In this document: piece by piece, positions 46,414 through 57,049 of the stretch
Layout of the letters: every line of letters begins with the position of its first letter
Position numbering within the stretch: the stretch's first letter is position 1
From: Torreya grandis
Lineage: Eukaryota > Streptophyta > Pinopsida > Cupressales > Taxaceae
Reading direction: 5' to 3'
NCBI GenBank assembly: GCA_037957365.1
Contig: JARHVA010000001.1
Span: 10,817,001-10,881,000, forward strand
DNA: 64,000 bases
Position numbers and translations under genes: made by a program
Notes under the pieces: model-generated
Database searches by the model: none
What the model was told of the DNA's origin: nothing
Seen by the model: the letters and a program-made list of their open reading frames with translations, nothing else

Positions 46414-49400
46414 ATGGCAGATGAAAGTAAATTGAGAATGGAAAAGTTCAATGGCAAAAATTACCAACATTAGAGAATGTAGATAGAGGATTATTTGTAT
46501 CAGAAAGACCTCTACTTACCGTTAGGTGGGGTTGCAAAGAAGCCCAAAGACATGGAGGATGAAGAATGGGAAGTTCTTGACAGAAAGGCTCTGGGGTCTA
46601 TAAGACTGAGTCTAGCATCCACTGTGATATCCAATTTATCATAGGCAAATTCTATGGTAGAGTTGATGACTATGTTAGCAAATTTGTATGAAAAACCCTC
46701 AGCTTCTAATAAGGTATATCTTATGAAGCAGTTATTTAATTTGCATATGAATGAAGGTGGATCTGTTTCTACTCATCTGAATGATTTCAATGGAATTGTG
46801 AATCAATTAAGTTCAGTGAATATAGTGTTTGATGATGAAATAAAAGCTCTTTTAATATTATGTTCTTTGCCTGAAAGCTGGCATGGCTTAGTAATGGCAG
46901 TAAGTAATACTGCATCTGCATCAAATATTTTGAAAGTAGAGGATGTTGTTAGTGTTATCTTGAATGAGGAAATACGCAGGAAAAGCACAGAAGAGACATC
47001 TGGGAACGCTTTAAGTTTTGAGAGCAGGGGAAGGCAAAAAGAGAAGAGCAAGAAAGGCAGATCAAGATCTAAGTCTAAGGGCAAAGGCATATCTAAATCC
47101 AGAAATGGCAGAAGGCCACAATGCTGGAATTGTGGAAAGATGGGGCACATAAGCAGAGATTGTTGGTCAAAGCCTAAGGAGGACAATCAACACGAAGGAA
47201 AGGAAGAAGCCAAGGTTGCAGGTATTGCACAAGATGCTTTAATTTTCTCTCTGCATAATAATATAGAATCTTGGGTGTTAGATTCTGGTGCATCTTTTCA
47301 TGCTACCCCTAACAGGGAATATTTCAGTGACTATATCTATGGAGATTTTGGAATAGTGTATCTAGGGGATGATGAGCCCTGTAAAATAATTGGCAAAGGT
47401 AAAGTGCAGCTGAAGATGCAGAATAGCAACACATGGGTGTTGAGAGATGTGATGCATGTTCTTAGCTTAAAGAGAAATTTGATTTCTGTAGGAAAGTTAG
47501 GGGATGAGGGTTGTACAGTAACTCTCACAGCAGAATCTTGGAAGGTGACCAAGGGTGCACTTGTTATGGCCAGAGGTAAGAGAGAAGGTACTCTCTATTT
47601 GTGTAATTATGTTACTAACAAATCTCCTTCTGTATTATCTACTTCAGATGTAGATGCTAAATTGTGGCACTCAAGGCTTGGCCACATGAGTGAGAAGGGG
47701 ATGTCAATTCTTAAGTCCAAAGGTATGCTTTCAGATTTAAAAGGCACAGATCTAGAGTTTTGTGAGCACTGTGTATTTCGAAAATAGAAAAGGGTTAGTT
47801 TTCTCAAGACTGGGTCTACTAAGAAGAGGCACAAGTTGGAGCTTGTTCACACAGACGTGTGGGGACCGGCTCAGGTTGCTTCCATTGGAGGATCACAGTA
47901 CTATGTATCTTTCATAGATGATGCTACAAAGAAGGTATGGATCTATTGTATTAGAAGAAAATCTGATGTATTTGAGACTTTTAAGATCTGGAAAGCTATG
48001 GTTGAGAATGAAACAGGTAAAAGATTAAAGTGCCTAAGATTTGACAATGGCGGTGAGTTCTGCAGTTATAAGTTTAGAGATTATTGTTATATGCATGGAA
48101 TCTGTAGGCAAAGGACGGTTCCAAGGACACCTCAGTAGAATGGAATTGCTGAAAGGATGAACAGGACAATAATGAAGTGTGCAAGATGTATGAGATTGCA
48201 TGCCGATTTGCCCTTACAGTTTTGGGCACAAGCTGTTGACACTGCAATGTACCTGATTAAAAGAGGACCCTCTATAGCTCTGGATGGTGGTATTCCAGAA
48301 GAGGCATGGATAGGTAAAAAGGTAGATCTCTCATATCTCAAAGTTTTTGGTTGTGAAGCCTTTGTGCACATAGATAAAGAAAATAGAAAGAAGCTTGATG
48401 CTAAGTCTATGAGGTGCATGTTTATTGGCTATGGCTCAGATGATTTTGGTTACAGATTGTGGAATCTAAATACTAACAAAGTAATTAGGAGCCGTGATGT
48501 TGTTTTCAACGAAAGAGTGATGTATTTTGACCAGCTAAGGAAGCTGAATCAATCTGAGCAGAGCAATGGCAAATTGGATGAGGTAAAGGTCCAATATGAG
48601 CTCATGGGAAAAAGAAATAATCACTTGCAGGAAAACACAGAGATCGACGTCACAAGGTTAAGAACCGGCGTCGGTAGTACAGAAATCGGTGTCGGCCGTA
48701 CAGAGACTAACGTCGATAGGATAGACATCGAGGTCGGTCAGATAGAACCGATGTCGGCCAGTAATAGGTCTGGAGGTGACCGAGGTCGGTCACTGTCAGA
48801 GAATTTGGGTGGACAACGTGTTGTGAATGAGTGTTAGACACCCATCAGGAGGTCAGAAAGGGTGAGTAAGCCTCCAATTAGATATTCTCCTTCTTTATTT
48901 TATTTATTGCTAACTGATGGTGGAGAACCAGAGAGTTTTGAAGAAGCAATACAGGTGGAGTCCAAGAGTCAGTGGGAGCGTGGCATGATTGAGGAGTTGG
49001 AGTCCTTAAGAGAGAACCAAACATGGGATTTGGTTGAATTGCCAGCTGGTAAGAGAACACTCAAGAACAGATGGACCTACAGGTTGAAAGAAGGTGAGAA
49101 TGGATAGATGAGATATAAGGCCAGATTGGTAGTGAAAGGATTTGCACAAAAGCCAGCTATTGACTTTGGTGAGATTTTTTCTCCTGTTGTTAAGATGACT
49201 TCTATAAGGGTTGTATTGTCTTTGGTTGCTTTTGAGGATTTACATCTTGAGCAGTTAGATGTTAAGACAGCGTTTCTTCATGGAGATTTGGATGAGGAAA
49301 TTTATATGGAACAACCAGAAGGATTTGAAGTTAAGGGTAAGGAGAATTTAGTGTGCAGATTGAAGAAAAGCTTGTATGGCCTCAAGCAAGCTCCTAGGCA

Positions 49401-50478
49401 ATGGTATTTAAAATTTGACAGGTTTATGACTAAGCATGGCTACAGTAGGTGTCAATCTGACCATTGTGTGTATTTCAAGAGATTTGATAATGGTAGATAT
49501 ATTATTCTATTGTTGTATGTAGATGATATGCTGGTTGCAGGTTCTCACATGCAGGATATCTCTGAGCTTAAGGTGAAATTAGCTCAAACATTTGCTATGA
49601 AGGATTTGGGAGCAGCAAAGAAAATCCTTGGCATGAGCATTAAGAGAGACAGGAAAAATCATAGGTTGATATTGTCTCAAGAAGATTATGTGGACAAGGT
49701 GTTGAAACGGTTCAATATGCAGGATGCTAAACCGGTAAGCACACCTTTGGCTGGACATTTTAAGTTGAGTAAAAAACAATGTCCTAATTCATATGATGAG
49801 GTAGAGTACATGAGTAAGGTTCCATATTCTTTCGCAGTAGGGAGTTTGATGTATGCAATGGTGTGTACTAGACCAGACATTGCCCAAGCAGTGGGAGTGG
49901 TAAGTAAGTATATGGCCAATCCAGGTAAGGAACATTGGAAAGCAGTTCAGTGGATCCTTAGATATTTGAGAGGAACCAACAGTAAGCACTTGTGCTATGG
50001 AGGTTCAGATACTTCTCTACATGGTTATGTAGATTTAGATATGGTAGGTGATTTGGATGGGAGGAGGAGCACTATAGGTTATGTTTTCACTATAGGTGGA
50101 ACGTCGGTTAGCTGGATATCAAAGTTGCAGAAGGTTGTTGCCTTGTCAACCACAGAAGCAGAGTATATTGCAGCCACATAAGCTAGCAAAGAGATGATAT
50201 GGATGACACGGTTCATAGATGAGCTTGGTAGGGAGCATGAGAGTTGCAGATTGTATAGTGACAGTCAGAGTGCAATCCATTTGGCTAAGAATTCAGCCTT
50301 TCATTCAAGAATAAAGCACATACAACTAAGGTACCATTTCATACGACAGGTATTGGAAGATGGTGAGTTGAAGCTAGAGAAGATCCATACAGATAGTAAT
50401 CCTGCTGATATGTTAACCAAGCCAGTTACTAAGGAGAATTTGAATCTTCATTCAACTTCTGTTGGTCTTCATGATTGA
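46414..50478 (+). pseudogene. gag-pol: COP1 Gag-Pol polyprotein, one frame with eight stops
   Basis: A single frame of 1,355 codons starts at MADESKLRMEKF and ends after GLHD, without frameshifts. Domains by codon are Gag 1-235, zinc knuckle CWNCGKMGHISRDC 237-250, protease DSGAS 290-294, and integrase HHCC from LWHSRLGH (about 418) to CEHC (450-453). The integrase core acids are Asp481, Asp544 and Glu580 (exact D,D-35-E spacing). A repeat spacer lies at about 742-795. RT follows with QLDVKTAFLHGDLDEEIYM and catalytic YVDD at 1,035-1,038, then RNase H with DSQSAIHLAKN near 1,283. Internal stops begin at 46,471, 46,480, 46,642, 47,785, 48,136, 48,835, 49,105 (all TAG) and 50,179 (TAA). All catalytic residues I could check are intact. 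Confidence 0.96.
48636..48800 (+). repeat. Degenerate ACCGAYGTCGGT-type array in the COP1 coding region
   Basis: Between integrase and RT, eight or so imperfect units of roughly 20 bp carry GTCGG/ACCGA half-sites. They encode repeats such as TEIDV, TEIGV, TETNV and IDIEV. COP2 has a matching, longer stretch at about 43,160-43,370. Confidence 0.8.
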
Positions 50479-50540
50479 GCTGAAGATGGAGGAGCTAGAA
50501 TATGTTGCTGTACAGGTACTGGTGCAGCTGTTTATCTCCA

Positions 50541-50550
50541 AGTGGGAGAT
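50541..50550 (+). other. COP1 polypurine tract
   Basis: AGTGGGAGAT directly precedes the 3' LTR and is the expected plus-strand primer. COP2 has the same sequence in the same position. Confidence 0.9.
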
Positions 50551-51249
50551 TGTTAGGGTGTGGAGCGAAAAGCTTCACCAAGGAGCAGACTTTAACAGTT
50601 CGGGTCTACACAGACACCAGCGTTGGTCAGGAGCGACCGACCTCGGTTAGTTGCAATTGCAGAGGCGCCGATGTCGGCAGTGGGTCGGCCAGTGGTGGTC
50701 ACAAGCAAGCAGCAGGAACTGAAGTCGGTTACCTGTGCGTCTAGAAAGCTATTTCTGAAGACAGAAGTGAGTGTTTGCATGATGAGTTTGAGTTGTAGTC
50801 TCAAGCTCGCGTCTCTATTATTAGCAATATTATTTTTAGAGCCCTTGTTCAAGTGGCTTAACTGTTTGTTGGAAGTGCATGCTCAAGTTTCCTAATTCTA
50901 TATGTAGAATTAGATCTTCCTAGCTTATTGTATTGTAGAAGAATTGGTGTGTGAAGAACAGTACAAAATTGAATCAATCCAGGCTTGTTGGAGTTGATTG
51001 TTCTTGAGAGAGAGAGAGCTCTTGAGGAATAGAGATCTAGTGAGAGATCTATACATCTAGGAGAGGTGTGGAAGAAAGAAGTTTCTTCAATTGTATTCCT
51101 TTTGTAAAGAGTTTGTTAATACAAGTTTTCAGGGTGGTTTCTTGTATCTCTTGTTCTTGCTATTTATCATTCTAGTTACTTATCTATCTGATTTATTTCC
51201 GCGTTTATTGCTTTCACAAGTGTAATCTATTGTTGGTTGATCCCCAACA
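50551..51249 (+). repeat. COP1 3' LTR
   Basis: The 699 bp LTR starts TGTTAGGGTGTGG and ends CCCCAACA. Its U3-side part (50,600-50,740) is unusually GC-rich and contains several gaccgaccTCGG and gccgatgtcgg motifs. Open frames at 50,502-50,895 are incidental. Confidence 0.95.
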
Positions 51250-51254
51250 TGATT

Positions 51255-54200
51255 AGTGATTGTATCAAGGTCCCAAGTCTCTTCATGATGTAGAAATGAT
51301 TGATTTCAACCTATGAGCACATATAGGGTTCAATACTTAGGCAAGGAAAATGAACACTTACAATAGCACGTAAATAGTGAGCATAAAGAGTTAATTTAAT
51401 TAAGCCTAGGGATGAGTGTAGGTGACAGTTTTTTATATAAAATAATAAAGTGTAATAGGGAGCTAATGTACATCATGACAAAGTGGAAAAAGACCCCTGT
51501 ATTTACTTATAGGAAGGGCTATGGGCAGAGCATCCTAATTCAAGAAGTGGCATGAGAAATTATGTAAAGTAGTGCCTTTTAGTTTAATAAGGAGGGGTAA
51601 TGTGTGAAATGACATGATGTGAGTTTCAAGGTGATTTCAAATGGTTTTCACACATTCCAAGCTAGTTTCTAGAGAGCAATGTGATGACCTACAACTGAGC
51701 ATAAAATAAGCTGGAAAACAAAGTGTCTAAGTGGAGTTTTAAGACAACCAAGATGAAAGAAAGTGTGGAAGCATATGATATGACCTAAAAAGGTATAAAA
51801 ATGGTTTCATAGACACTATGATAAGGTACATAGAGCCAATGACACCTACATGTGTCCATTCTCTTAAAAACCTTTAGCACACAGACTATGAGTATCTTAG
51901 TCAGGATATAGGCATTAGGATGGTGTTGGTTTGAAGATTTCTAAGTAAAATCCAAACATAAGAGGTGTTTGGTGATTTAGGATATGAAAGAGATATCCAT
52001 ACACATATAATAAGCCTTGAACAAGGCCTAATGCACCTATAGTAGAGCTCAAAACCCTTATCTTAGTCAGCATTAGGAGGGAATCAGTTTGGGATTAAAT
52101 GCTTGAAGGAAGAAATGAGTGAAGTTATACACCTATCAAAAGGTTTTGTAAGCATCAAAATATTTTATGTAATATCCTTAGATATTAAGCCAAAAATGAA
52201 TACCTACAGGTATCACTTTAATTATGAAACTTGGTCAACATGTTAAAACCCCACACAGTCTACCCCTAGAAGCCTACCTTGAGGAGATTGAGTAGGTTAA
52301 GAGGTCTAATGGTCATGAAAAAGGCTAATTTTTGTGTGTAGAATGTCTATGTAACTTGAGGAACCCTATAGAATATTTGTTTTTATGGGATAAATAGGGG
52401 AAGTACCCCTATTTTATCTCAGATAGGGAGTACTTTTCCCTTTACATCAAACCTAAAAATTTTGAAATTGGTTTGAAAACATAAGCCAAAAGTGAAGGAG
52501 ACACTTAAAGGTGATTGGAGGAGTTGAAACACATATGAAAAAACATAGGAGACCAAGTTAGAAGGTATGAATCCAAACAAGCTACTCTATCCAACAAGGG
52601 TTGCAGTCAACATCATGAGAGATAGTAAAGTTTATTGTTAGGTAAAGAGGTCATTTTCACATGTGGCCTTAGTTGGAAATTTTGGATTGTTGGATCACAT
52701 TTGGGAGACTATTTAAGATGTGTTCAACCCCTTAGGATATAGGGAAAACCATTGAATCTTATTTTAAGGCAAAAATTGCAGACAAACCTATGGGGCAATG
52801 TCTAGGCCTAATACCAAATAGAGGTCATCTTCATTCCTAACCTTTGATGAGATATTATGATGATTGAGGAATGTGTATAGAGGTTTTTGAACCATTGGTT
52901 TGTAGAGGAGTTTATCAGACAAACATTTTTTGGACTTGAAAACACTAGACCAAGCAGAATGTGCAGGAATGACCCAAGTGACCAGTTTGAGATGCTTATA
53001 TCTTATCCAACACCTTGCATGGTGGCTCAAGCTGATCATGGGAATTAGGGAGGGTCCTCAAGAATCATTCAATGGCATTGGTTTAGATTTCTAATGTGAC
53101 AACTCTATGAACACACATTAAGACCAAAAGTGACTAAAAACCCTTTCAAACTCTCTTTAAGGACTCAATAGAGAAGATGGAGAAATTGGAGTATAAAAAT
53201 GAAATGGAAATGCCATGAAACCAATTTGAATCTATATAGGACTCTCCAAGGACCTGACACATGTGATTGAGGTGTACTAAACTTGTATAGATGGTGAAAA
53301 ATAGGGCTCTTTTTGACATTTTTGTGTGTTTTGTAGGTGTGAAAAGGTTTAAAAAGGTGAAATAAATTTTGGGAGGAAATTTAGGACTTTTTATAAGTCC
53401 TCATGGCCATTTATTGACCTATCTAATCTTATAAGTGTGCCTACCATCTCTTTCATTTCAACTAGTCATAATGAATGGGCAGTGAACACTTAGGAAAAGT
53501 GGTGAAACTCCAATAGGGAAGCATTTTAAGGCTTTTTTGATGAATGTGATGACTTGGACACCCTTGAAACATAACATCCCTCCTTGTGCATGGATTATAT
53601 TATATAATTGGGAAGGTTTTGGGTGTCAAGTGTGAGAGGTGCATGGAGAGAGGTCATTTTGGGACTGTCATGGATGATTGTGCATGACCAAAAGTATATG
53701 AATGATCAAAGGCTAATATAATGCATGTGATGGTTTATTTTTAACCCCTCTTACTCATACCCATTATCAGACTTGACCCTATGTAGTGGTGATGTAGTTT
53801 TAGAAGACAAATCACGAAGGGTAGTTTCATATGCATGCACAAGGGAATCTACGCCACATGTGGAGGAGTTAGCTGAGTCTGGGGGACATTTGTATTTGTA
53901 TTCCTTTCATGGAATATTTATTCTTGATTCCATTGATGTTTTAACTCATTCTCCTAATGTGACAAGTGTCTTTATGACTCTTGAGCTTCTCTTTCTCTCT
54001 CTCTTCTCATAATTTCCATAAATTCTAGCCTTTTTGGCTATTATACGGATCTCTCCACCTTTGTATGGTGAATACTTACCAAATTTTTACATTGAGATAA
54101 TAAATATAGTTGTTTTTACCTCATTAAATATTTCACTAAGTGTACACAATGGTTTTTGGTCTTGTGCAAGTGGAGTTTTGTTTACCTTCACATGTTACTC

Positions 54201-54697
54201 TTCCTAGTGCCTTTTGTGTTTTAAGATCTCTCTTTTTCAGTTAGAAAGAAGTGTCTAAGGTTGATATTGTAGGTGTAGTGAGTAGTATATTCAATAGTGT
54301 GTCTTATAATGCCTATTGTCTAAGTCCTCCTATCCTAGTCTCTCTTCAAGACCCCATGCTTGAAACATTGATGTGGAAGAGAAGGCTGTCATTGAATGAA
54401 GTGTATGTACAAATTTACTCTTGGTCCAAGTGCATGTTAAAGGGTGTGAGTAGAGCATATATTTATTGTATCACCTCCCATATATTATATTTTCTTTTAT
54501 CTATTCTTATCCCTTTTCATCCCCTCAAGTGTTAGTAGTAAGATTGAGTTATAATGATGCATCAAGGGGAACTAGCCCTTAATCTAGAGATCCATATCAC
54601 ATTTGGTGACCCATAGACCTTATGTGGTTCCATTGTGCCACTTGAATTATGAGATACTTTTCCATCTCCTCAAGGGGTGCAATTTCAAGTGATAACA
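51255..54697 (+). other. Third piece of solo LTR D, no gene
   Basis: These 3.4 kb continue D after COP1. Short open frames (for example 53,773-54,012 and 54,251-54,535) show no recognisable protein. The last ~150 bp match the G3 LTR end. Confidence 0.7.
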
Positions 54698-54702
54698 CTC
54701 AT

Positions 54703-56062
54703 ATTAACTAATAGACCTATAAGTCTCTATTAAGATTAGTCTGAGTATGTTTAAGGCTTTAGGACCCCATTTCCTTATTTAACATCTCAATGAGTTAGTA
54801 TCATTATTGAAATCTTGGGACCTTTGACTTTGAAATCTTAGACCACCATGACCCTATAGTCTACAATACTTCTTCTCAATTTTCTCTAAGTTCTAACTAT
54901 AAGTGTCATCCTTGAGTATTTTAACTATGTTTTAGAGATCCATGGCCTTATTTTATCATTCCTTAAATATACCAATATATTTATCATTATATTTATGGTT
55001 TATAACTCTCCCCAATTCCTTGAAACTCAATACTTTGTAAATCACTATCCAAGACAACTTCGATATAGGTGGCTATAGGTGACTGTCTGAAAGGGTTTGA
55101 TTATGTAGTTTTGAGTTGGCCATTCTCAATTAAATTTTGACACATAAAGTGTTCAAAATAATTAAGGGGTATTTATCATTTAATTAAAGTCCATTAGCCT
55201 TTTCAAAATATCTCAATTTTTTGCCTTCACTGTCCATACTCACAGCCTTGTAGGTGTGTTTTTCTAAGCTTATTAGCTTATCATCAACTTTATTTGGCTT
55301 TAGAATCTTTAGAAATCCTATTTTTTTTAGACCCATTTTCAACCTAAATCCATCTCTATTATTCATTTATAGATAACATTCATTAAACATTGAAAACATT
55401 ATATTTCTATTGAAGTTACAGACCTAGAAGTCTGTAGACCTATAAGTTTATAACCTTGTATTTTGAAAGCTAAAAAGTGCAAGTATTGCTATTAGGGATA
55501 AAAGATAATTATTACATTTCATCTAAATATTATAATAGGAAAACACAAATCTTAGGATCCTTGTAATTACATATTCAAACCTACTTCAAATTAACTTGTT
55601 ATGCAAGCACACAAAACATAGTTCAAGAGGTGAGTGAAAGTGTGACCCTTTCTTCAACTAGTACAAAATGTTTATCTAGTAATAGGGTCATGAATGGATT
55701 GTGAATATTTTAGAATACCATGGAGAATAACTTAGATTCATTAGACCATCTGAAGAACTTTGAAACATAGAAAAGTGACAATCACTCATAAACTATGCAC
55801 AATATAAGCTTTTCTTGACAAAAGACCATCCACACATGCCAACATGGTTAATGTATGTGTATGGTACATATAATAACCTTTGATAAATCCCTCCAATTGG
55901 TTTCATGTATCCAAAAAGTTCACACTTTTTCTAGAGTTACATAAAACTTAGCATGTGGGGTTTTGAGTCTTTAAAAGGCAGTCTAGATCCTTAGTGATTG
56001 TTCATAAAGATAAGGAACTCAATCTAATGATGAATTAAAAAAATTATAAGCCCATATGTGTC

Positions 56063-56112
<50 letters not shown>

Positions 56113-56835
56113 CTTATCTCACAACTCTACCTGTACGGTCTATACCATATAGTTGAAAATGGCCTTTAAGAGATTGTGAATAGAGTGATGGAAGAGAGAG
56201 AGATTTGTGAAACTGTTGGACTTTAAAATTATTGCCATGCTTGTTTATGACCTATGGAATCTCAAATAACATTATAAAACTCTTTTCACCTACAAATAAA
56301 TTTAACAAGTCTGTACAAATATCCTAACTCTTTTCTTTGGCATTAGAACTCAAGATTCTGATGTTTGTGTGATTTTATGATAGGTGTAACATTTTTGTAA
56401 CTGATCCAAGGTCCTTGGAAAGTGTGTGATATGAATTTTTCACTTATGTAACTTTCACACACATTATATTTAGTCAAAAGTATTTTTTTCCTTCATTTTC
56501 ACCATCTTCATGTTTACAAATAAACCTTAAACATTCCAAAACATCATGAAATATTATGATAAAGTGGTTAAGACATAAAATGACCTTAAAATTACATTAA
56601 AAACCTATTACACCACTTTAAAAATCCTTATCTCTCTATGACAAGTATAGACCACTATATGACCAAAACAAGACATTACCTTAACTTCTCCAAACTAACC
56701 GTAAACAATGTTAATAAGGCTTAATGAAGACTTTTAGGGGCCATACAAAGCATGACAAGACCACACAAAATTCTATGAAAGTTTCAATTATGAGGGGGTG
56801 AACAATTTTGACTTGAGGTCAAAATTTGGTCAACA
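54703..56835 (-). repeat. G3 3' LTR, proximal part
   Basis: It aligns with 61,696-63,766. In minus orientation it starts TGTTGACCAAATTTTGACC at 56,835. Confidence 0.92.
56066..56110. repeat. (TA)n microsatellite
   Basis: About 45 bp of uninterrupted ta repeat lie in the G3 3' LTR. The same place in the 5' LTR (near 63,030-63,050) has none. Confidence 0.95.
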
Positions 56836-57049
56836 TTCTTGGTGATTCGCATGGGTAGCATGCCTATAATACTAAATAGATCAATAACCTTGTCCTTCCA
56901 TTGGGAAATAGAGCCAATAACATTCAATTTCAGATCTGACCAGAACTTGACCATGTCACAACAAACTGATTAGACCTTCAAAACACATAAAATAAAAATA
57001 AAACACATGAAATAAAGTAACAAGACTCACGCATGTGGTATCAAACACT

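Larger units (their letters stand above)
46208..51249 (+). mobile_element. COP1: nearly full-length Ty1/copia element
   Basis: It has a perfect TSD tgatt (46,203-46,207 and 51,250-51,254). The parts are a 92 bp remnant 5' LTR, a perfect initiator-Met primer site, one gag-pol frame, a polypurine tract and a 699 bp 3' LTR. Order Gag, protease, integrase, RT, RNase H defines copia. The two LTRs differ by one base over the 92 bp they share, so the insertion is probably the youngest in the window. It cannot be autonomous because of in-frame stops and a 5' LTR without a promoter. Confidence 0.96.
39397..54697 (+). mobile_element. D: 5.3 kb solo LTR, split by two copia elements
   Basis: D starts TGTTGACCAAATTTG and ends GTGATAACA, flanked by a perfect TSD ctcat (39,392-39,396 and 54,698-54,702). 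The uninterrupted G3 5' LTR reads ctcat once at 61,691-61,695. Removing COP2 and COP1 leaves 5,301 bp in three pieces (39,397-41,053, 46,007-46,207, 51,255-54,697). I find no internal second LTR end and no coding frame, so it is best read as a solo LTR. Its first 15 bases match the G3 LTR start. Its last ~150 bases (ctcctcaaggggtgcaattt, then gtgataaca) also match the G3 LTR end. It is therefore the same family as G3 in the opposite orientation. Confidence 0.8.

Noticed and set aside
53773..54535. Short plus-strand open frames in D that might be a small gene
   Set aside because: There are no recognisable motifs. They are short and lie within the third piece of a solo LTR bounded by a TSD.
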